NCBI RefSeq assembly: GCF_001425045.1
Contig: NZ_LMDJ01000004.1
Span: forward strand, 186,322 to 250,321
Length of the DNA: 64,000 bases
Direction of reading: 5' to 3'
Origin: Massilia sp. Root351
GTDB lineage: Bacteria; Pseudomonadota; Gammaproteobacteria; Burkholderiales; Burkholderiaceae_D
The translations under genes were made by a program, and so were the position numbers. Positions 51,493 to 58,784 of this stretch are shown here, piece after piece; the first letter of the stretch is position 1; every line of letters begins with the position of its first letter. Below the pieces are notes generated by a model. It ran no database searches and was not told the DNA's origin. It saw only the letters and a list, made by a program, of their open reading frames with translations.

Positions 51493-52956
51493 TCACATCA
51501 AAATCACGTCGTACTGTTCCTGGTGGTAGGAGTTCTCCACCTGCAGCGAGATTTTCTTGCCGATGAAGTCGCCCAGCATGGCCAAGTGCTGGGATTCCTC
51601 TTCCAGGAACAGGTCCACCACCTCCTGCGAGGCGAGGATGCGGAATTCGCGCGGGTTGAACTGCTTGGCTTCGCGCAGCAGTTCGCGCAGGATTTCGTAG
51701 CAGATGGTGCGCGAGGTCTTGACCTGGCCCTTGCCGGCGCAGGCCGGGCAGGGCTCGCACAGGATGTGGGCCAGCGATTCGCGGGTGCGCTTGCGCGTCA
51801 TCTCCACCAGCCCCAGCGCCGAGAAGCCGCTCACCGATACCTTGGTGCGGTCGCGCGCCAGCGTCTTTTTCAGCTCCAGCAGCACCGCCGCGCGGTGCTC
51901 GGCGTTTTCCATGTCGATGAAGTCGAGGATGATGATGCCGCCCAGGTTGCGCAGCCGCAGCTGGCGCGCGATCGCGTGCGCCGCTTCCAGGTTGGTCTTG
52001 AAGATGGTGTCGGCGAAGTTGCGCCCGCCCACGAAGCCGCCGGTGTTGACGTCGATGGTGGTCATGGCCTCGGTCTGGTCGACGATCAGGTAGCCGCCGG
52101 ACTTGAGGTCCACGCGCCGGCCCAGCGCACGCAGGATCTCTTCCTCCACGCCGTACAGGTCGAACAGCGGACGCTCGCCGGTGTAGTGCTGCAGGCGCGG
52201 CAGCACGCTGGGGGTATAGGTCTTGCCGAAGTCGGTCAGCGCGATGTAGTTCTCGCGCGAGTCCACCTGGATGGTGGCGGTTTCGTCGTGCACGAAGTCG
52301 CGCAGCACGCGCTGGGCCAGGCTCAAGTCCTGGTGCAGCAGGCTGGTGGCGGGCAGGGTGCGCGCACCGTGCGTGATGGCGCCCCAGGTCTTGCGCAGGT
52401 AGTCGACGTCGGCCGCCAGGTCGGAGTCGGACGCGTCCTCGGCCTGGGTACGCACGATGTAACCGCCTTTTTCCTCGGCCGGCAGCAGCGCCTGCAGGCG
52501 CGTGCGCAGCGATTCGCGCTCGCTTTCCTTCTCGATCTTCTGCGACACGCCAATGTGGTTGTCCTGCGGCAGATACACCAGCATGCGGCCGGCGATCGAA
52601 ATCTGCGTCGACAGGCGCGCACCCTTGGTGCCGATCGGGTCCTTGATCACCTGCACCGTCAGCACCTGGCCGTCGAACAGGATCTTCTCGATCGGGGTGG
52701 GGGCGGCGTTCTGGCCGTCGTGCGGGCGGGCTTCCCAGATGTCGGCCACGTGCAGGAAGGCGGCCCGTTCCAGGCCGATGTCGATGAAGGCGGACTGCAT
52801 GCCCGGCAGCACCCGCACCACCTTGCCCGAATAGACGTTGCCGGCCAGGCCGCGCGTCAGGGTGCGCTCGATGTGCAGTTCCTGCACGGCGCCCTGCAGT
52901 ATCAGGGCGACCCGGGTCTCTTGCGGGGTGATGTTGATGAGGATGTCTTCGTTCAT
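51493..52956 (-). CDS. rng: Ribonuclease G
   Basis: A 487-residue RNase E/G enzyme: N-terminal MNEDILINITPQETRVA, S1 domain (about 38-125), DNase I-like catalytic core with aspartates in TTIDVNTGGF and GGIIILDFIDM, and the zinc-link CEPCPACAGKG. It processes the 16S rRNA 5' end and decays mRNA. E. coli length is 489. The start at 52956 matches the family; the longer frame is not used. Follows maf by 43 bases; its own stop is at the end of the housekeeping minus-strand series. The 129-base gap to the diguanylate cyclase shows nothing notable. Confidence 0.95.
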   Translation of the reverse strand: MNEDILINITPQETRVALILQGAVQELHIERTLTRGLAGNVYSGKVVRVLPGMQSAFIDIGLERAAFLHVADIWEARPHDGQNAAPTPIEKILFDGQVLTVQVIKDPIGTKGARLSTQISIAGRMLVYLPQDNHIGVSQKIEKESERESLRTRLQALLPAEEKGGYIVRTQAEDASDSDLAADVDYLRKTWGAITHGARTLPATSLLHQDLSLAQRVLRDFVHDETATIQVDSRENYIALTDFGKTYTPSVLPRLQHYTGERPLFDLYGVEEEILRALGRRVDLKSGGYLIVDQTEAMTTIDVNTGGFVGGRNFADTIFKTNLEAAHAIARQLRLRNLGGIIILDFIDMENAEHRAAVLLELKKTLARDRTKVSVSGFSALGLVEMTRKRTRESLAHILCEPCPACAGKGQVKTSRTICYEILRELLREAKQFNPREFRILASQEVVDLFLEEESQHLAMLGDFIGKKISLQVENSYHQEQYDVILM

Positions 52957-52999
52957 GTGGTGCTGCCGCTGTTGTGTTGAACAAAGATCATACACGCCC

Positions 53000-53620
53000 T
53001 CAGGGCAACGGCAAACCTGCCTGGCGCAGCAATTGCGCCGTTTCGTACAGCGGCAGGCCCATGATGCCCGAATGGCTGCCTTCGATATGCTCGACAAACA
53101 GCGAGGCCAGGCCCTGGATGCCGTAGCCGCCGGCCTTGTCGTAGGGTTCCTGGGTGGCGCAATAGGCCTGGATGGAGGCGGGCGAGAGCTGGCCGAAGCG
53201 CACGTCGGACACTTGCGTGACCTGCAGCGCCAGGCCGTTGTGGTGCACCGCGATGGCGGTCATCACCTGGTGGGTGCGGCCCGACAGCTGCTCCAGCATG
53301 GCCACCGCTTCGGCATTGCTGGCCGGCTTGCCGAGGATGGCGCCGTCCACCGTGACGGTGGTGTCGGCCGCCAGCACCGGGCGCGACACCAGGTGGCGGC
53401 GCTGCACCAGGTTCCACGCGAAGGCCGCCTTTTCAGCCGCCACGCGGCCCACGTAGTCGTAGGCCTGTTCGCCCGGCAGCACCTCTTCGGTGACGTCGGC
53501 GCCGCGCGGGCCGTCGCTGCGCAGCAGCAGCAGTTCGAAATCGACGCCGATCTGGCGCAGCAACTCGCGCCGGCGCGGACTCTTGGAGGCCAGGTAGATC
53601 TTCTTGTCGACCGGTTTCAT
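53000..53620 (-). CDS. maf: Maf-family nucleotide pyrophosphatase
   Basis: A 206-residue Maf protein: LASKSPRRRELLRQIG at the N-terminus, AADTTVTVDGAILGKP with the catalytic aspartates, SGRTHQVMTAI, and YDKAGGYGIQGLASLFVEHI. It hydrolyses non-canonical or excess nucleoside triphosphates. I take ATG 53620, with AAGG eight bases before it, over the GTG at 53635. Between rlmH and rng as in many betaproteobacteria. Confidence 0.93.
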   Translation of the reverse strand: MKPVDKKIYLASKSPRRRELLRQIGVDFELLLLRSDGPRGADVTEEVLPGEQAYDYVGRVAAEKAAFAWNLVQRRHLVSRPVLAADTTVTVDGAILGKPASNAEAVAMLEQLSGRTHQVMTAIAVHHNGLALQVTQVSDVRFGQLSPASIQAYCATQEPYDKAGGYGIQGLASLFVEHIEGSHSGIMGLPLYETAQLLRQAGLPLP

Positions 53621-53639
53621 GGTTGATGCCTTCACCGTT

Positions 53640-54110
53640 CTAGACGCGATGATAAGGGTGGTTCTGCGTGATGGTCCACGCGCGGTACAACTGCTCGGCC
53701 AGCATCACGCGCACCATCCCGTGCGGCAGCGTCATGCTGGAGATGCGGATCAGGCCTTCGGCTTTGGCCTTCAGGGCCGGGTCCAGCCCGTCGGCGCCGC
53801 CGATCAGGAAGGCCGTGTCGCGCCCGTCCTGCTGCCACAGTTCCAGCTGCTGGGACAGGCCGACGCTGGTCAAGTCCTTGCCGCGCTCGTCGAGCGCGAT
53901 GATGCGCACCGACTTGGGCAGCGCCGCCTCGATGCGCTCGCGTTCCAGCGCCATCGCGGTAGCGGCGGTCTTGCTGCCGGAGCGCTCCACCGGCTTGATT
54001 TCCTTGAGCACGATGCGCAGCTCGGGCGGCATGCGCTTGGTGTACTCGGCGAAGCCGGACTCGATCCAGGCCGGCATCTTGTGGCCGACCGCGGCAATAA
54101 TCAGCTGCAC
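53640..54110 (-). CDS. rlmH: 23S rRNA pseudouridine(1915) N3-methyltransferase
   Basis: A 156-residue SPOUT methyltransferase: [40 protein letters not shown], the SAM-binding knot region [14 protein letters not shown] and the end [15 protein letters not shown]. Length is that of E. coli RlmH. It methylates pseudouridine 1915 on the 70S ribosome. Nine bases after rsfS. Confidence 0.96.
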   Translation of the reverse strand: MQLIIAAVGHKMPAWIESGFAEYTKRMPPELRIVLKEIKPVERSGSKTAATAMALERERIEAALPKSVRIIALDERGKDLTSVGLSQQLELWQQDGRDTAFLIGGADGLDPALKAKAEGLIRISSMTLPHGMVRVMLAEQLYRAWTITQNHPYHRV

Positions 54111-54119
54111 TGAACCACC

Positions 54120-54854
54120 TTACTCGGCAGCGGCTTTTTTCAGGCGCTTGATGACCGTCTTGGCCGGCGCTTCGGCGGCCGCCTTCAGCTTGGAGGCGAC
54201 CTTGGCCTTCTCTTCGCGGTTGGCCTTGGTCGACGCGGTCAGCGACTTGGTGGCGCCCACTTTGATCTTCTTGCCTTCCGGGATGGACGGATCGATCGCC
54301 GGGGCGGCGGCCTTCTTGCGTGGCTTTTTGGCCACGGCGTCGTCGGCGGCTGCCGCTTTCGGCTTGGCCTTGGTCACGCCGGGCTTGCGCGCGGCAGGGG
54401 CCTTCTTCTCGATGACCGGCTCGGCGGCCTTCTCGGTCTTGCCGGCGGCCAGGTGGCCGGACACTTTCTTCGGCGCGGCAGCTTCGGCGCCTTCGGTGGT
54501 GGACTTGCGCTTGGCCGCGCCCAGTTTCACCGGCTTGTCGCCCCAGATCTCTTCCAGGCGGTAGTAAGCGCGGATCGGCGCCTGCATGATGTGGACGATC
54601 ATGTCGCCCAGGTCGACCAGCACCCATTCACCGGTGTCCTCGCCTTCCATGCCGATGACGTCGCCGCCGGCGGCCTTCACCTTGTCGCGCACCGAAGCGG
54701 CCAGCGCCTTGGTCTGGCGGTTCGAGGTGCCGGACACGATGGCGATGCGGTCGAACAGGCTGGTCAGGTGGGTGGTGTCGAACAGCGCGATTTCCTGGCC
54801 TTTGACATCTTCCAGGGCGTCCACGACGAGGGTTTGCAGTTTTTTAATATCCAT
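54120..54854 (-). CDS. rsfS: Ribosomal silencing factor with long basic tail
   Basis: Residues 1-115 are RsfS (LQTLVVDALEDVKGQEIALF, FVSGTSNRQTK-like SGTSNRQTKALAASV, GEWVLVDLGDMIVHIM), which binds L14 and blocks subunit joining in stationary phase. Residues 115-244 are an added Lys/Ala/Pro-rich tail (KKPRKKAAAPAIDP, KAKVASKLKAAAEAP), like histone H1 or PhaF tails; the usual protein is 105-120 residues. The start shares a base with the nadD stop (TAATG). Confidence 0.93.
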   Translation of the reverse strand: MDIKKLQTLVVDALEDVKGQEIALFDTTHLTSLFDRIAIVSGTSNRQTKALAASVRDKVKAAGGDVIGMEGEDTGEWVLVDLGDMIVHIMQAPIRAYYRLEEIWGDKPVKLGAAKRKSTTEGAEAAAPKKVSGHLAAGKTEKAAEPVIEKKAPAARKPGVTKAKPKAAAADDAVAKKPRKKAAAPAIDPSIPEGKKIKVGATKSLTASTKANREEKAKVASKLKAAAEAPAKTVIKRLKKAAAE

Positions 54855-55516
54855 TATTCTTTGTAAAGATTATGTTGTTCAATATAGTCTAGCACCACCG
54901 GCGGAATAAGTAAGGCTGGCGAGACTCGCCCATTTCCGCGTTGTAATGCCGCACGAATGCCGGTGGCTGATATATCCAGCGCCAAATCGGGCGCCATGCA
55001 CGTCAGTCCAGACGGCGATTTTCCTATTTGCTCCGGCGCAGCCGCGCGCCGGGCGAATTCTTGTGCCACTGCCGGGGGCAGGGCGTCCAGCCGGAAGCCG
55101 GGGCGGGCCGCCACGCACAGGTGGGCCAGCCCGAACAGCGCCTGCCAGTCATGCCAGGTGTCCAGCCGCTGCAGCTGGTCGGCGCCCATCAGAAAAGCGA
55201 TGGAGGCCTGCGGCCCCAGTTCGGCGCGCAGCCCGCGCAGCGTGTCCACCGTGTAGGTCGGCCGGCCGCGTTCCAGCTCGCGCCGGTCCACCGTCACCGG
55301 AAAGGGCTGGCCGGCGAAGGCCAGTTCCACCATCTCGGCGCGCTGTGCCGGCGTGGCCTTGAGCGCCGCCTTCTGCCACGGCAGCGCCGGCATGACGATC
55401 AGCTCGTCGGCCTGCAGCAAGCGCATGAAATGCGCCGCCAGCGCAACATGGCCTTCATGTACCGGATCGAATGTGCCTCCCAGCAGGGCGATGCGGCGGG
55501 CCGGGACGGGCTGCAT
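54854..55516 (-). CDS. nadD: Nicotinate-nucleotide adenylyltransferase
   Basis: A 220-residue NadD: ALLGGTFDPVHEGHV with the GxxDPxHxGH nucleotidyl-transfer motif, FLMGADQLQRLDTWHDW, and the C-terminal ISATGIRAALQRG (ISxTxxR). It makes deamido-NAD from nicotinate mononucleotide. The start is taken at ATG 55516, just after hemF; no better Shine-Dalgarno is visible. First of the nadD-rsfS-rlmH-maf-rng series. Confidence 0.94.
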   Translation of the reverse strand: MQPVPARRIALLGGTFDPVHEGHVALAAHFMRLLQADELIVMPALPWQKAALKATPAQRAEMVELAFAGQPFPVTVDRRELERGRPTYTVDTLRGLRAELGPQASIAFLMGADQLQRLDTWHDWQALFGLAHLCVAARPGFRLDALPPAVAQEFARRAAAPEQIGKSPSGLTCMAPDLALDISATGIRAALQRGNGRVSPALLIPPVVLDYIEQHNLYKE

Positions 55517-55539
55517 GGCCTCAGGCACGCGCTTGTGCA

Positions 55540-56451
55540 CTACGCCAGCCAGTCGCGGTGCGGCAGGAAGTCGGTGTACAGCGCCGCTTCCGGCGAACCG
55601 GGCTCGGGATGCCAGTCGTAGCGCCATTTCACGATCGGCGGCATCGACATCAGGATGGCTTCGGTGCGCCCGCCGGACTGCAGGCCGAACAGCGTGCCGC
55701 GGTCGAAGACGAGGTTGAATTCGACGTAGCGGCCGCGCCGGTAAGCCTGGAAGTCGCGCTCGCGGTCACCGTATGGGGTGTCCTTGCGGCGCTCCAGCAG
55801 CGGCAGGTAGGCGGCCAGGAAAGCGTCGCCCACGCTGCGCACCATGGCGAAGCTCTGCTCGAAACCGGCGGCGTTGAAGTCATCGAAGAAGATGCCGCCC
55901 ACGCCGCGCGCTTCCTTGCGGTGTTTCAGGTAAAAATACTCGTCGCACCAGCGCTTGAAGCGCGGGTGCAGGTCATCGCCATAAGGCGCCAGGGCGCCGG
56001 CGCAAGTCTGGTGGAAATGGCGCGCGTCCTCCTCGAAGCCGTAGTACGGCGTCAGGTCCATGCCGCCGCCGAACCACCACACCGGCGTGCCGTCGGCCGC
56101 GGTGGTGCTGAAAAAGCGCACATTCATGTGCACCGTGGGCGCGTACGGATTGCGCGGATGCAGCACCAGCGACACGCCGGTGGCCTCCCACGCGCGTCCG
56201 CCCAGTTCCGGGCGCGCCGCAGCGGCGGACGGCGGCAGGGCCGCCCCCATCACGTGCGAGAAATTGCAGCCGCCGCGTTCCAGCACATTGCCCTCTTCCA
56301 CCAGGCGCGAAATGCCGCCGCCGCCTTCCGGGCGGTCCCACGCGTCGCGCAGGAAGGGCACGCCGTCCAGCTGCTCCAGCGCCTGCACGATGCGGTTCTG
56401 CAGGTCGAGCAGGTAATCCTTGACGGCGGCAGGGGAGGGCGAAGACGACAT
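55540..56451 (-). CDS. hemF: Oxygen-dependent coproporphyrinogen III oxidase
   Basis: A 303-residue Hem[60 protein letters not shown], and [20 protein letters not shown]. It converts coproporphyrinogen III to protoporphyrinogen IX using oxygen, which fits an aerobic organism. Length equals the E. coli enzyme. 23 bases ahead of nadD. Confidence 0.97.
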   Translation of the reverse strand: MSSSPSPAAVKDYLLDLQNRIVQALEQLDGVPFLRDAWDRPEGGGGISRLVEEGNVLERGGCNFSHVMGAALPPSAAAARPELGGRAWEATGVSLVLHPRNPYAPTVHMNVRFFSTTAADGTPVWWFGGGMDLTPYYGFEEDARHFHQTCAGALAPYGDDLHPRFKRWCDEYFYLKHRKEARGVGGIFFDDFNAAGFEQSFAMVRSVGDAFLAAYLPLLERRKDTPYGDRERDFQAYRRGRYVEFNLVFDRGTLFGLQSGGRTEAILMSMPPIVKWRYDWHPEPGSPEAALYTDFLPHRDWLA

Positions 56452-56504
56452 CGTGCGGTGGGGAAAAAGTGGAAGGGGAGGATTGTACCATCCCGGGAGG
56501 GGCC

Positions 56505-56517
56505 GGGGTCAGACCCG
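56505..56517. repeat. GGGGTCAGACCC core repeat between purD and hemF
   Basis: This short palindrome (GGGTC-A-GACCC) shares its core with the two larger elements at 61302-61360 and 61475-61554. It sits in the 86-base gap downstream of purD with complementary GGCC/GGCCCC flanks. Probably a member of the same dispersed repeat family. Confidence 0.4.
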
Positions 56518-56537
56518 CTGGGCCTGGCCCCGGAATT

Positions 56538-57806
56538 TCAGTGCTTCAGGCCACGCCAGCCGATGTCGCTGCGGTACTGCATGCCGTCGAAGTGGATCTT
56601 GTCGACCGCCTCGTAGGCCTGCTTCTGCGCCATCTTGATGCTGTCGCCCAGGCCCACCACGCACAACACGCGGCCGCCGTTGGTCACCAGCTTGCCGTCC
56701 ACATGCACGGTGCCGGCGTGGAAGGTGACCGATTCCGGCGTTTCGGCCGGGATGCCGTCGATGATGTCGCCCTTGACCGGGCTGTCCGGGTAGCCGGCGG
56801 CGGCCAGCACCACGCCCACGGCGGTGCGGCGGTCCCATTCCAGTTCCACCGCGTCCAGCGTGCCGTTGACGGCATGTTCCATCACCGTCAGCAGGTCCGT
56901 CTTCAGGCGCGACATGATGGGTTGCGTTTCAGGGTCGCCCATGCGGCAGTTGAATTCCAGCGTCTTCGGGTTGCCGGCCGCGTCTATCATCAGGCCGGCG
57001 TACAGGAAGCCGGTGAACGGGATGCCGTCCTTGTGCATGCCGGCGATGGTCGGGTTGATGATCTCGCGCATCACGCGCGCATGCATGGCCGGGGTCACGA
57101 TCGGGGCCGGCGAGTACGCGCCCATGCCGCCGGTGTTCGGACCCTGGTCGGCGTCCTGCAGGCGCTTGTGGTCCTGCGAGGTGGCCAGCGGCAGGATGTT
57201 CTTGCCGTCGCACATGACGATGAAGGACGCTTCCTCGCCGGCCAGGAATTCCTCGATCACGATGCGCGCGCCGGCGTCGCCGAAGCGGTTATCGGCCAGC
57301 ATGTGGTCCACCGCCTGGTGCGCTTCTTCCAGCGACATGGCCACCACCACGCCCTTGCCGGCAGCCAGGCCGTCGGCCTTGATGACGATGGGCGCGCCCT
57401 TGGCGTCGATGTAGGCGTGGGCCTGTTTCACGTCCGAGAAGGTCTGGTATTCTGCGGTGGGGATGCCGTGGCGCTGCATGAAGGCCTTGGCGAAGTCCTT
57501 CGACGATTCCAGCTGGGCCGCTTCGCGGGTCGGGCCGAACACCTTCAGGCCGCGCGCGCGGAACAGGTTGACGATGCCGCCGGCCAGCGGGGTTTCCGGG
57601 CCGACCACCGTCAGCGCGATGTGCTCGTTCTCGCAGAACGCGGCCAGCTCGTGCAGGTCGGTGATGCCGATGTTCTGCAGGCGCCCGTCGAGCGCAGTGC
57701 CGCCGTTGCCGGGGGCGACGTACACCATCTGTACGCGTTCCGATTGGGCCAGTTTCCAGGCCAGGGCGTGTTCGCGGCCGCCAGAGCCGACTACCAAAAT
57801 TTTCAT
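56538..57806 (-). CDS. purD: Phosphoribosylamine-glycine ligase
   Basis: A 422-residue ATP-grasp enzyme: VVGSGGREHALAWKLAQS at the N-terminus, APGNGGTAL, VVGPETPLAGGIVN, KADGLAAGKGVVVA and FNCRMGDPETQPIM. It makes glycinamide ribonucleotide in purine synthesis. Normal length. 67 bases after yebC. Confidence 0.97.
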   Translation of the reverse strand: MKILVVGSGGREHALAWKLAQSERVQMVYVAPGNGGTALDGRLQNIGITDLHELAAFCENEHIALTVVGPETPLAGGIVNLFRARGLKVFGPTREAAQLESSKDFAKAFMQRHGIPTAEYQTFSDVKQAHAYIDAKGAPIVIKADGLAAGKGVVVAMSLEEAHQAVDHMLADNRFGDAGARIVIEEFLAGEEASFIVMCDGKNILPLATSQDHKRLQDADQGPNTGGMGAYSPAPIVTPAMHARVMREIINPTIAGMHKDGIPFTGFLYAGLMIDAAGNPKTLEFNCRMGDPETQPIMSRLKTDLLTVMEHAVNGTLDAVELEWDRRTAVGVVLAAAGYPDSPVKGDIIDGIPAETPESVTFHAGTVHVDGKLVTNGGRVLCVVGLGDSIKMAQKQAYEAVDKIHFDGMQYRSDIGWRGLKH

Positions 57807-57873
57807 AGGACCGTTCCGAATGTAAAACTGGGGAGCGGCCCTGCGGCCGCCGTGAAATACGGGGAGGCCGCGA

Positions 57874-58599
57874 TCAGTCTTCGATCAGGGCGTTGAAATA
57901 GACTTCCTGCACATCGTCCAGGTTTTCCAGCGCGTCGAGCAGCTTTTGCATCTTGGCCGCGTCATCGCCGGTAAACACGGTCTCGGTGGCCGGTTTCATG
58001 ATGATCTCGGCCACTTCGGCCTTGAAGCCGGCCGCTTCCAGCGCGTCCTTGACGGCGGAGAAATCGTGCGGGCCGCAGATGACTTCGAAGCCGCCTTCCT
58101 CGTCGGCGACCACGTCCTCGGCGCCCGCTTCCAGCGCCGCTTCCATCAGCTTGTCCTCGTCCACGCCGGGCGCGAACAGGAACTGGCCGCAATGCTTGAA
58201 CATGAAGGCCACCGAGCCCTCGGTGCCCATGTTGCCGCCGTATTTGTTGAAGGCGTGGCGCACTTCGGCCACGGTGCGCACGCGGTTGTCCGTCATGCAG
58301 TCGACGATGATGGCAGCGCCGCCGATGCCGTAGCCCTCGTAGCGCACTTCCTCGTAGTTGGCGCCGTCCTCGCCGCCGGTGCCGCGCGTGATGGCGCGCT
58401 GCACGTTGTCCTTGGGCATATTGGCGTCGGCCGCCTTGTCCACCGCCAGGCGCAGGCGCGGGTTGGTGGCGATCTCGCCGCCGCCCATGCGCGCCGCCAC
58501 GGTGATCTCCTTGATCAGGCGCGTCCAGATTTTGCCGCGTTTCGCGTCCGTTGCAGCCTTTTTATGCTTGATATTGGCCCATTTGCTGTGTCCAGCCAT
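57874..58599 (-). CDS. YebC/PmpR-family protein (TACO1-like)
   Basis: A 241-residue YebC protein starting [20 protein letters not shown], with [36 protein letters not shown] and [18 protein letters not shown]. These proteins act as transcription regulators or help translate proline-rich stretches. The ATG at 58599 is the family start. First gene of the minus-strand housekeeping series, divergent from the PhoD-like gene. Confidence 0.95.
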   Translation of the reverse strand: MAGHSKWANIKHKKAATDAKRGKIWTRLIKEITVAARMGGGEIATNPRLRLAVDKAADANMPKDNVQRAITRGTGGEDGANYEEVRYEGYGIGGAAIIVDCMTDNRVRTVAEVRHAFNKYGGNMGTEGSVAFMFKHCGQFLFAPGVDEDKLMEAALEAGAEDVVADEEGGFEVICGPHDFSAVKDALEAAGFKAEVAEIIMKPATETVFTGDDAAKMQKLLDALENLDDVQEVYFNALIED

Positions 58600-58647
58600 G
58601 TTCAATCTTCCTTCGACGGTATGCCAGTGAGGCCGGTATTTTAGCAT

Positions 58648-58730
58648 AAGGTCACTTTTCACCCGCCGCCGACGTGACCTTTGTGGCTCGCCGGGTCACC
58701 TAATTTAGGCCCCCGCTGTCACCGCCGTGA
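58648..58730. promoter_or_regulatory. Array of GTCAC half-sites in the yebC/phoD-like spacer
   Basis: AAGGTCAC (58648-58655) and GTGACCTT (58674-58681) form a perfect eight-base inverted repeat with an 18-base spacer. Further GTCAC copies begin at 58695 and 58718, the last inside TCAC-CGCC-GTGA. First bases of the half-sites are 21 to 23 bases apart, about two helical turns. This suggests an operator for one or both divergent genes. A Pho box is possible for a phosphatase but the match is not clear. Confidence 0.35.
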
Positions 58731-58784
58731 AATAAGTTTTTGCTAAGCTTTCCGTCCAAACTATATTTTGTAGGCGGAAACAAA

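Noticed and set aside
51495-51515. TTCACATCAAAATCACG as a Crp-like site between the diguanylate cyclase and rng
   Set aside because: Half-sites are in the wrong orientation and spacing for TGTGA-N6-TCACA.
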